From: Flavobacterium silvisoli
GTDB lineage: Bacteria > Bacteroidota > Bacteroidia > Flavobacteriales > Flavobacteriaceae
Length of the DNA: 64,000 nt
Direction of reading: 5' to 3'
Assembly (NCBI RefSeq): GCF_004329815.1
Contig: NZ_SJPE01000002.1
Location: 186,001-250,000, forward strand
The position numbers and the translations under genes were made by a program. Of this stretch, positions 45,361-53,433 are shown in pieces; the first letter of the stretch is position 1; each line of letters starts with the position of its first letter. The notes under the pieces were generated by a model. That model ran no database searches. It had not been told where the DNA came from and worked only from the letters and a program-made list of their open reading frames with translations.

Positions 45361-46632
45361 CTAAACCATCTCAACCGCTCGTTCAATAACGCTGTACACC
45401 CTGTCAAGCTGTTCATCCGTCATGATATAAGGCGGAATGATATATACAATATTCCCCACCGGACGCAGTATAACCCCATTTTCAATAAAGAAATTATACA
45501 ACTTGTTGCGCATGCCGCCATAATAACTCTCTTGCCCTTCAGTCTTAATCTCGAGTGCAAAAATCACTCCCAGCACCCGGGTCGTTTGAACTTTGGGATG
45601 CTGTTTAATTTGAGCTTCAAAAGCCAAATGCTTAGTATTAATCCGAACAATATTATGTTGCATCTCGGGCGTTTCCAACAAACCTATACTGGCTATAGCT
45701 GCAGCACAACACGTTGGATTGGCGGTAAAAGTATGTCCGTGAAACAAAGCTTTGTTCACATCTTCATTATAAAATCCGTCAAACACTTCCTGAGTAAAAG
45801 TAGTAATGGCCATCGGAATGGTTCCTCCGGTAAGAGCTTTGGACAAACACATCATATCGGGCTTGTTCACCAAATAATCGGAGGCAAACGTCTTCCCCGT
45901 TTTCCCGAAACCGGTCATCACTTCATCAGCAATGGCAAATACCTGATGCTTCCGGCAAATGGCAATCATTTGGTCTAACACTTCCGCCGGATACATAACC
46001 ATCCCTGCAGCCCCTTGCACTAAAGGTTCAAAAATAAAAGCGGCGTATTCCTCAGTAGCGGTCAATTCCCGCAAAGCATTCAGACTTCTCTCTTCGTTAC
46101 CGGCTGTAGGCACCGGAATACGCACAACTTCCAACATTGAACCCTGAAAAGCTTCGGTATAAAAAGTAATTCCGCTGGCCGCCATAGCTCCAAAGGTATC
46201 CCCGTGAAACGCATCTTCAAAGGCAATAACCTTGGTTCGTTTTTCACCTTTGTTGTAATAGTACTGCAAAGCACCTTTCAAAGCGACTTCCACCGCCGTA
46301 GAACCGTTATCGGAATAAAAGATTTTCTTTTGGTTAGAGGGCAAAATAGCGAGTAACTTCTCCGAAAGTTCTACCGCTCGGTTATGTGTAAAACCGCCAA
46401 ACAGAACGTGCTCCAGCGTAGTAAGCTGTTGGTAAATCGCATCGGCAATCACTTTATTGGAATGCCCAAACGGATTCACCCACCAGGACGCAATGGCATC
46501 TATGTATTCTTTACCGCTGTCTTCCCAAAGCAAAGCGCCTTCGCCCTTAACAATGGCAGGCAGTAAGCCCGTGGTTTTGTGTTGTGTATAGGGATGCCAG
46601 TTGTAGAGCTGGTCTTTTTCTGATAAGTTCAT
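45361..46632 (-). CDS. bioA: Adenosylmethionine-8-amino-7-oxononanoate aminotransferase
   Basis: 423 residues, a class III PLP aminotransferase that makes 7,8-diaminopelargonate. N-terminal WHPYTQHKT is the BioA signature. Other blocks: DSGKEYIDAIASWWVNPFGHSNK, YSDNGSTAVEVALKGALQYY, FIFEPLVQGAAGM, ADEVMTGFGKTGK, and the PLP-Lys in CLSKALTGGTIPMA. It lies 120 bases after bioD. Confidence 0.96.
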   Translation of the reverse strand: MNLSEKDQLYNWHPYTQHKTTGLLPAIVKGEGALLWEDSGKEYIDAIASWWVNPFGHSNKVIADAIYQQLTTLEHVLFGGFTHNRAVELSEKLLAILPSNQKKIFYSDNGSTAVEVALKGALQYYYNKGEKRTKVIAFEDAFHGDTFGAMAASGITFYTEAFQGSMLEVVRIPVPTAGNEERSLNALRELTATEEYAAFIFEPLVQGAAGMVMYPAEVLDQMIAICRKHQVFAIADEVMTGFGKTGKTFASDYLVNKPDMMCLSKALTGGTIPMAITTFTQEVFDGFYNEDVNKALFHGHTFTANPTCCAAAIASIGLLETPEMQHNIVRINTKHLAFEAQIKQHPKVQTTRVLGVIFALEIKTEGQESYYGGMRNKLYNFFIENGVILRPVGNIVYIIPPYIMTDEQLDRVYSVIERAVEMV

Positions 46633-46752
46633 TTTTTTTAGAGAATATGAGGAGAAACAATAAAATAACAGAGTAAGAAGTAGAAATGAAAAACAGATAA
46701 AATACTGCGACAGTCTATTATCTATCCGTCTATCATCTCATGTCTTCTTAAC

Positions 46753-47370
46753 TTACAATTTCAAAAGATTTTCACGGAATTTATCGGCATAATAAGCGAT
46801 GACATTAGCATCAAAATACGGTTCGTTGTCAATTCTGCCTATCATAGCCAGTCCGGTTTTATTCAAAATAATTGATTCTGTAGCCTTATTTTCATCGCCC
46901 GAAAAGATGATTCCGGCCACGTTGATTTCACGGCTTTTCAAAGCTTCTATGGTCAACAGCGTATGATTAATACTGCCCAGATAATGGCGCGACACTACGA
47001 TTACTTTATAGTCTTTCTGAATCAAATCGATGACACAATCGGTATCGTTCAGCGGAACCAAAACCCCACCGGCTCCTTCTACTACCAGATGATTTTTAGT
47101 TTGGGGCTCTTTAATGGCTTTCAGGTCAATGGTGATTCCGTCCAGAGCCGCTGACAAATGCGGACTGGCAGGAGTATTCAATGCATAAGCATTGGGATGA
47201 AATTTCGAATGGGGATTCTGTACTTGCGCTTGTACTTTGTGTGAATCGCTGTGATCTAAATCGCCGGCTTGTACAGGTTTCCAATAATCGGCTTCGAGCG
47301 CCTGAGTTACGATGGCAGAGGCTACTGTTTTACCCACATCGGTACCAATTCCTGTGATGAATACTTTCAT
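46753..47370 (-). CDS. bioD: Dethiobiotin synthetase
   Basis: 205 residues. P-loop GIGTDVGKTVASAIV at 7-21 with Lys15 binding ATP; YWKPVQAGD contains the next catalytic Lys; VEGAGGVLVPL is the third block. It closes the ureido ring using CO2 and ATP. Downstream of bioF by 143 bases, a gap that contains a short cytosine-poor repeat. Confidence 0.95.
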   Translation of the reverse strand: MKVFITGIGTDVGKTVASAIVTQALEADYWKPVQAGDLDHSDSHKVQAQVQNPHSKFHPNAYALNTPASPHLSAALDGITIDLKAIKEPQTKNHLVVEGAGGVLVPLNDTDCVIDLIQKDYKVIVVSRHYLGSINHTLLTIEALKSREINVAGIIFSGDENKATESIILNKTGLAMIGRIDNEPYFDANVIAYYADKFRENLLKL

Positions 47371-47414
47371 AATCTTTTTGCTTTGGGTATTTATTTAATC
47401 ATTTGAAAACGGGC

Positions 47415-47495
47415 ACCACAAAAGGCATAAGGAAAAACAAAGTCACAAAGAAAATCTCTGCGGTTATGGGTATCTTTTTGACACTTTGCGGTTAA
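47415..47495. repeat. Intergenic CGCAAAG/CACAAAG-type element
   Basis: On the minus strand AACCGCAAAGTGTC recurs in form as AACCGCAGAG and then TTTGTGACTTTG. Such runs of CTTTGC/CACAAAG words recur between Bacteroidetes genes. No gene or clear hairpin is seen. The function is unknown. Confidence 0.35.
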
Positions 47496-47513
47496 ATCAT
47501 TACCCTGTTTTTT

Positions 47514-48662
47514 TCAGAACACAAAAGTAGCTAACATTTCCAACACACGGGTAATTTCGGCTTCAGAATTGTAACTGTGTAAACAAAAACGCAAACGCTC
47601 CTGTCCTTCGGGAACGGTAGGTGAAAGAATAGGCTTAACATCAAACCCGTTTTCCTGCAGTTGCCCGGCGATGCGTTTTACGTTTTCATTTCCCGGAATA
47701 ATCGCGCATTGTATAGCCGATTTGCTGTAAACAAAAAGCGGTTTCAGCCCCAAGCGCAATTTCTCTTGGTTGAAGAATGCAATAGTATGCTTCAGTGCGG
47801 CTAACGCCTTTTGTTCCTGTTCCAAATGTCGATAGGCAACTACTATCGTGGCAACCGCATGCGGAGACAAGCCTGTGGTGTATATAAAACTTCGCGCAAA
47901 GTTGATTAAATATTGCTTCAAATCTGAACTCCCCAATACTGCCGCTCCGTGGCATCCCAGTCCTTTTCCGAAGGTCATGATGCGGGCAAATATTTTATCC
48001 TGCAAATTCAATTGCTGAACCAGTCCTGCTCCCCCATTAGTTTCGGCACAACCAAACACCCCCAAAGCATGGGCTTCATCAATGACCAGATAGGCACTGT
48101 ACTTTTCTGCCAATTGTGCCAATTCTTCCAAATTAGGCGCATCACCATCCATAGAAAAGACAGATTCGGTAACGATATATACGGTCGTTTGAGGCAGCTT
48201 CTGAATCAATTTTTCCAGCCCAACAAAGTCATTATGTCCAAACTTATAGGATTTGGCATGACCCATCTGAATTCCGTCTCGGATGGAAGCATGACACAAT
48301 TCGTCGTACAACACCACATCGTTCCGTTGAGGCACTGCACTGAAAAAGCCCACATTAGCATCGTAGCCCGAATTAAAAAGTAAAGCCGACTCCGACTGAT
48401 GAAAACGGGCAATCTTTTCTTCAGCCATTGGGTATATTTTGTGATTTCCGGTCAGCAATCGGGAGCCGGTAGCTCCGTTACTCTTTATTTTGTGTTCCAA
48501 AAGATACTGATGCGCCTCGTTGAAAATAGTTTCGTTTTGGGCAAAACCCAAATAATCATTAGACGCAAAATCGACTAACGTATTCCCCGAAGGCAACTGT
48601 CGCAAAGCGTTATCCGTTTCGCGTTGAAAAAGCTTTTCCTGTAGTATTTTGGGCAGTTTCAT
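47514..48662 (-). CDS. bioF: 8-amino-7-oxononanoate synthase
   Basis: 382 residues from the ATG at 48662 (MKLPKILQEK). PLP enzyme of the alpha-oxoamine synthase family joining pimeloyl-thioester and alanine. Blocks: DFASNDYLGFAQ, NGATGSRLLTGNH, ESVFSMDGDAPNL, VIDEAHALGVFG and the PLP-Lys in TFGKGLGCHGAAV. Other members of the family use glycine; the position in the bio cluster supports BioF. A longer frame to 48701 would overlap the promoter. Confidence 0.95.
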   Translation of the reverse strand: MKLPKILQEKLFQRETDNALRQLPSGNTLVDFASNDYLGFAQNETIFNEAHQYLLEHKIKSNGATGSRLLTGNHKIYPMAEEKIARFHQSESALLFNSGYDANVGFFSAVPQRNDVVLYDELCHASIRDGIQMGHAKSYKFGHNDFVGLEKLIQKLPQTTVYIVTESVFSMDGDAPNLEELAQLAEKYSAYLVIDEAHALGVFGCAETNGGAGLVQQLNLQDKIFARIMTFGKGLGCHGAAVLGSSDLKQYLINFARSFIYTTGLSPHAVATIVVAYRHLEQEQKALAALKHTIAFFNQEKLRLGLKPLFVYSKSAIQCAIIPGNENVKRIAGQLQENGFDVKPILSPTVPEGQERLRFCLHSYNSEAEITRVLEMLATFVF

Positions 48663-48667
48663 CGGTA

Positions 48668-48695
48668 CAAATATAAGGAACGATTTAGGATTCAA
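48668..48695 (-). promoter_or_regulatory. bioF promoter
   Basis: Minus strand: TTG (48695-48693), 17 nt, TATATTTG (48675-48668). Start of transcription near 48661 would leave almost no leader before the ATG at 48662, so the true start may be slightly different or the mRNA is nearly leaderless. Confidence 0.6.
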
Positions 48696-48705
48696 TTGCA
48701 AAATA

Positions 48706-48758
48706 ATTATTGTTTTTTATCAATTTATTATTGTTTATCAATAATTATTTTATATTTG
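48706..48758 (+). promoter_or_regulatory. Promoter with paired operator-like repeats (DUF2975 operon)
   Basis: TTG (48731-48733), 17 nt, TATATTTG (48751-48758) is the promoter. Over it lie ATTATTG-tttat-CAATAAT (48727-48745), a perfect 7-bp inverted repeat, and a partial copy ATTATTG-N8-CAAT (48706-48724) exactly 21 bp upstream. Two in-phase sites suggest a DNA-binding protein, most simply the HTH protein at 49289. Confidence 0.65.
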
Positions 48759-48781
48759 CTGAAACTAAAACGCCAATTCTC

Positions 48782-49285
48782 ATGAAAAAACTACACTTAC
48801 TCAAAACGATTGTCGACTTCATTTGGATCATGTCGTTATTTTGCTATCCGTTGATTTTGGTCTTTGCGGTTATGGTCCTGATAGACAAAGAACCTTTTGA
48901 CATCCCGATTACCATGATGGGAACCCATGTAGACATAAACAATACATGGGGCAAATTAGCATTGGCATTATGCCTGGCAAATTTTGGTTTATTGCTGTAC
49001 GCCGTATACTTTTTCAGAAAACTGTTGAAAAGCTTCAGCAACAGGGAAATTTTTGAAGGAACGACCTGTCATCTATTGGATAAAATAGGAACGCTGGTGA
49101 TGGTATCTTCCTTCATTTACTTACTCACCGATTTGATTTCGAACCTGAAACACGGTGACATTAGCATCCAATTTGGCTACGGACCATTCCTGTACCTATT
49201 GGCTTTGGGCTTATTTTTCAAAGTCCTTTCCGAAGTATTTACGATGGCCAAAACCATGAAGGAAGAAAACGAATTAACGATTTAA
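48782..49285 (+). CDS. DUF2975-type membrane protein
   Basis: 167 residues from the ATG at 48782 (MKKLHLLKTIVD). Four membrane segments at about 10-35, 60-82, 105-125 and 133-155. The pair of a DUF2975-like protein with a small XRE-type regulator just after it (3 bases) is frequent in Firmicutes and Bacteroidota. Function unknown. The longer frame from 48710 precedes the promoter and is rejected. Confidence 0.7.
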   Translation: MKKLHLLKTIVDFIWIMSLFCYPLILVFAVMVLIDKEPFDIPITMMGTHVDINNTWGKLALALCLANFGLLLYAVYFFRKLLKSFSNREIFEGTTCHLLDKIGTLVMVSSFIYLLTDLISNLKHGDISIQFGYGPFLYLLALGLFFKVLSEVFTMAKTMKEENELTI

Positions 49286-49288
49286 GCC

Positions 49289-49501
49289 ATGCCTATCATT
49301 TTAAATCTGGATGTGATGTTGGCCAAACGCAAAATGCGCTCCAACGAGCTGGCGGAGAAAATCGGCATCACCACCGCAAACCTCTCCATCTTAAAAACCG
49401 GTAAAGCCAAAGCCGTGCGCTTCTCAACTCTCGAAGCCATTTGCGAGGTATTGGAATGCCAGCCTGGTGATATTTTAGAATATGTAAACGAAAAAAACTA
49501 A
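49289..49501 (+). CDS. XRE-family helix-turn-helix regulator
   Basis: 70 residues. Helix-turn-helix at about 17-42 (ELAEKIGITTANLSILKTGK), as in YozG-like small Cro/C1-type proteins (LDVMLAKRKMRSNELAEKIG; ICEVLECQPGDILEYV). It starts 3 bases after the membrane gene, so the two are coupled. It probably binds the repeats at 48706-48745. Confidence 0.88.
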   Translation: MPIILNLDVMLAKRKMRSNELAEKIGITTANLSILKTGKAKAVRFSTLEAICEVLECQPGDILEYVNEKN

Positions 49502-49507
49502 ATAATT

Positions 49508-49672
49508 ATGAAAAAAGAACTTATACTGTTGGTGGTTGGAATGATACTTGTCGTAATCGGAGCCTTGATAAAAATCATGCATCATGAATTTTCAAAATAC
49601 ATACTGATAGCCGGACTGGCTCTTGAAGCTTATGTCCTGGCTGCTTTAGTAATCAAATCACTAAAAAAATAA
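49508..49672 (+). CDS. 54-residue two-helix membrane protein, GldL-like
   Basis: An ATG at 49508, 6 bases after the HTH gene, opens a 54-codon frame ending TAA at 49670-49672, with a terminator after it. Two helices (about 4-22 and 30-50) surround the short loop IKIMHHEFSKY. The pattern VVIGALIKIMH followed by IAGLALEAYV resembles the N-terminal two-helix region of gliding-motor protein GldL, including a Lys in the first helix's end and a Glu in the second helix. Likeness is judged by eye from memory of GldL. There is no cytoplasmic domain, so it is not GldL itself. Confidence 0.6.
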   Translation: MKKELILLVVGMILVVIGALIKIMHHEFSKYILIAGLALEAYVLAALVIKSLKK

Positions 49673-49682
49673 ATTCGGAAAT

Positions 49683-49716
49683 AAAAAAAGCCCAACATAG
49701 TGTTGGGCTTTTTTTT
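49683..49716. terminator. Bidirectional terminator
   Basis: An 8-bp stem (GCCCAACA at 49690-49697 with TGTTGGGC at 49701-49708), loop TAG, with A and T tracts on both sides. It ends the HTH/GldL-like transcript and atpC. Confidence 0.9.
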
Positions 49717-49732
49717 GATTAGTAAATCGCGA

Positions 49733-50014
49733 TTAGTCAGCTAATACGATTACTTTATTGTCTTTCATTTCAATAGTCCCTGAGGCAATCTCCAAAGTGT
49801 AGTTCTGGTCATTTACTTTGGTAAACTTTCCGGCTACTTCTTTATCGAATTTAAAACTTTGAGCCGCTATGGATACGGTACCTTGTTTTAAGATAGAAAC
49901 TATAGGCGCGTGGTTGTTCAAAATCTGGAACGAACCGTCAACACCCGGTAGGGAAACTGAGGTTACCTCGCCTCTGAATAATGTAGCTTCCGGTGATACT
50001 ATTTCTAAAATCAT
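49733..50014 (-). CDS. atpC: ATP synthase F1 epsilon subunit
   Basis: 93 residues: only the N-terminal beta-sandwich of epsilon (LEIVSPEATLFRGEVTSVSLPGVDGSFQILNNHAPIVSIL), without the C-terminal two-helix inhibitory arm that makes other epsilon subunits about 135 residues. Short epsilon is usual in Bacteroidota. Lies after atpD with a 72-base gap that contains a 16-bp inverted repeat. Confidence 0.92.
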   Translation of the reverse strand: MILEIVSPEATLFRGEVTSVSLPGVDGSFQILNNHAPIVSILKQGTVSIAAQSFKFDKEVAGKFTKVNDQNYTLEIASGTIEMKDNKVIVLAD

Positions 50015-50036
50015 AAATTTTTAATTACGAATTTGA

Positions 50037-50077
50037 AATTACGACTTACGAAAATTATTCATTCGTAATTCGTAATT
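50037..50077. repeat. Long inverted repeat between atpD and atpC
   Basis: Arms AATTACGACTTACGAA (50037-50052) and TTCGTAATTCGTAATT (50062-50077) pair over 16 bp with one mismatch and a 9-base loop. There is no T run, so it is not a normal terminator. The unit AATTCGTAATT is repeated nearby, which could be a processing site, an attenuator or a mobile repeat. Confidence 0.8.
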
Positions 50078-50086
50078 CATAATTGA

Positions 50087-51601
<1,515 letters not shown>

Positions 51602-51659
51602 TTATGTATTTATTAAATAGCTATTTAGGCTTGAAAAAAACACCTCTTTTTTCAGAGCG

Positions 51660-51689
51660 CAAAGGTAATTTTTCTATTTTAAAAATCAA
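51660..51689 (-). promoter_or_regulatory. atpD-atpC promoter
   Basis: Minus strand: TTG (51689-51687), 19 nt, TACCTTTG (51667-51660), almost the ideal Bacteroidetes promoter. The start codon is at 51598, leaving a leader of about 55 bases. Confidence 0.85.
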
Positions 51690-51764
51690 TACTTAAATCA
51701 AGTTTTTTTGTTTATTTTTTAAATAATTACCTTTCAAAAATTCATCAGTCTAGCCGTAAAACAA

Positions 51765-51792
51765 AAAACCATCTGTAAAAACAGATGGTTTT
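51765..51792 (-). terminator. Terminator after the SGNH lipoprotein gene
   Basis: An 11-bp stem (AAAACCATCTG with CAGATGGTTTT), A-rich loop, followed on the minus strand by T residues. It sits 22 bases past the stop codon at 51814. Confidence 0.8.
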
Positions 51793-51813
51793 GTAATGGT
51801 ATTGCTTTGTATT

Positions 51814-53400
51814 TTAAAGCATAGGCGGATAAGACGCCTGATAATCTTTTGCTTTTTTAAGCGGAATAGTAGCTTTGTAAGTAGCATTGATAGCCTCAAT
51901 GAATTTATTAGCAATATAAGCATTTCCTCGGGCGGTGATGTGAATTCCGTCTAAACTGAAAGCACCTCCTTTCAGGAAGTCAGAAGTCATGTGGAAATCA
52001 TCAAAAATAACTCCTCCTACCGATAACTTCACCATCAGACCGTTTACATCAACAAAGGCCAATCCTTTCGCTTCAGATAATGATTTGATTGAAACATTAT
52101 AGGCATCTGTAGCCACTTTTATTTTATTACTTTCAAAAGGAATCAGGATATGTTTGTCCTGCAACGGGTAAGTCACGCCAAACTTATTTAGCGGAAACGG
52201 AGGGGCAATTCCCAAACCTGAATCAGCCGCTGTTGGTGCCGCTCCGATGGCAGATTTAGTAGACAAAAGCACTAAATCAGCACTGGTCGCTTGTCGGGCC
52301 TGACCAAAAACCAAACCATAGAACGCAGCATTTGTAGGTCCCAAGGTCGGTGTAAATGCAGCGGTCAACTCAGCGGTTAAATCGGACAAAGTTTCGTCTT
52401 TGATCAATAGCGGGTTTCCTTTGGTTTTTGACAACAAATTGATTCGGTCACCGGCTCCAAACGCACTCAAGGCTTGTTTCAAGGGTCCGTATAAAGAAGC
52501 ATTCAACTGGTCGATAGTCGCATCACCAACAGCCACATTACCACCTCCAATTAAACTTGACGTAAGAGGATTGTAGGGCACAGTGGTAAAGAAAGGCACC
52601 GTATTCACATAAGGAATATTGGCCACAACCCCCTTAGCACCGTTACCGGTAAGTGCATCCAAAAGACCGCTGTAAGTTTGTCCGAAAACGGTCGGATCGG
52701 TTATATCGTTAGACCCGTAAGTGGCCGGATTAAGATTTCCGGTTTGATCAATACCGGTACCTCCCGATGTAGCGTACGACAACACATCAACATTTCCAAT
52801 CCATAAAGAAAAGAAAGTTGGATTTTGCGCCATCGCATCATCAATAATTCGGGCTGTAGCCGAAGAAGCAAAACGCACAAAATAAGGGTTAGACTGACCG
52901 GAAAGCAATCCGGCTATGTTCCCGTAACCCGGTGCCAACAGATGAAAACTTTTCGCCCCGGGCACTCCCATATTATTGAAAGGTCCGGTTAAATGAGTGG
53001 TCACATCAGTAGTAGGTGTTCCGGGCAAGCTGCCTATGTTCGGAGTTCCATCGGGATTGAATCCCAAAACCACCAATCGGTTGCCCAATATCGGCATTCC
53101 TCCCAATAGCATTCCTCCCAAATTGTCATTCATATATGGTATTTTAAACTCACCGCCGCCTACCAGTGCAAACTGTTCGGCCAACAACTTAGGATAAGCA
53201 TTGTTTTGTCCGGCTGCAAATAAAGCACCATCACTAAAACCGGCTGTGAGTGAATTCCCCAAAGCCACATATTTAGAAAAATCCGCCGTTCCTGCTGTTG
53301 CCGGCACTTCCGGTTCTATACCTGAAATATCTGTTTCATCCGAATTACATGCTACAAAGGTTAGAGAAACCAAGAGTAGCCATTTGAAATTTTTTATCAT
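51814..53400 (-). CDS. SGNH/GDSL-hydrolase lipoprotein
   Basis: 528 residues. Lipoprotein signal MIKNFKWLLLVSLTFVAC with Cys18. Block I is VALGNSLTAGF at 45-55 with the likely nucleophile Ser50 (GNS in place of GDS). Block V near the C terminus is DGIHITARG with Asp484 and His487. Central block III is in SLWIGNVDVLSYA (Gly-Asn). Membrane-attached esterase, lipase or acetyl-esterase; the substrate cannot be read. It follows the TonB receptor gene by 33 bases and shares its operon. Confidence 0.85.
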   Translation of the reverse strand: MIKNFKWLLLVSLTFVACNSDETDISGIEPEVPATAGTADFSKYVALGNSLTAGFSDGALFAAGQNNAYPKLLAEQFALVGGGEFKIPYMNDNLGGMLLGGMPILGNRLVVLGFNPDGTPNIGSLPGTPTTDVTTHLTGPFNNMGVPGAKSFHLLAPGYGNIAGLLSGQSNPYFVRFASSATARIIDDAMAQNPTFFSLWIGNVDVLSYATSGGTGIDQTGNLNPATYGSNDITDPTVFGQTYSGLLDALTGNGAKGVVANIPYVNTVPFFTTVPYNPLTSSLIGGGNVAVGDATIDQLNASLYGPLKQALSAFGAGDRINLLSKTKGNPLLIKDETLSDLTAELTAAFTPTLGPTNAAFYGLVFGQARQATSADLVLLSTKSAIGAAPTAADSGLGIAPPFPLNKFGVTYPLQDKHILIPFESNKIKVATDAYNVSIKSLSEAKGLAFVDVNGLMVKLSVGGVIFDDFHMTSDFLKGGAFSLDGIHITARGNAYIANKFIEAINATYKATIPLKKAKDYQASYPPML

Positions 53401-53433
53401 GATATTTTAATTTAAAATTGTTGATGTAAAGAA

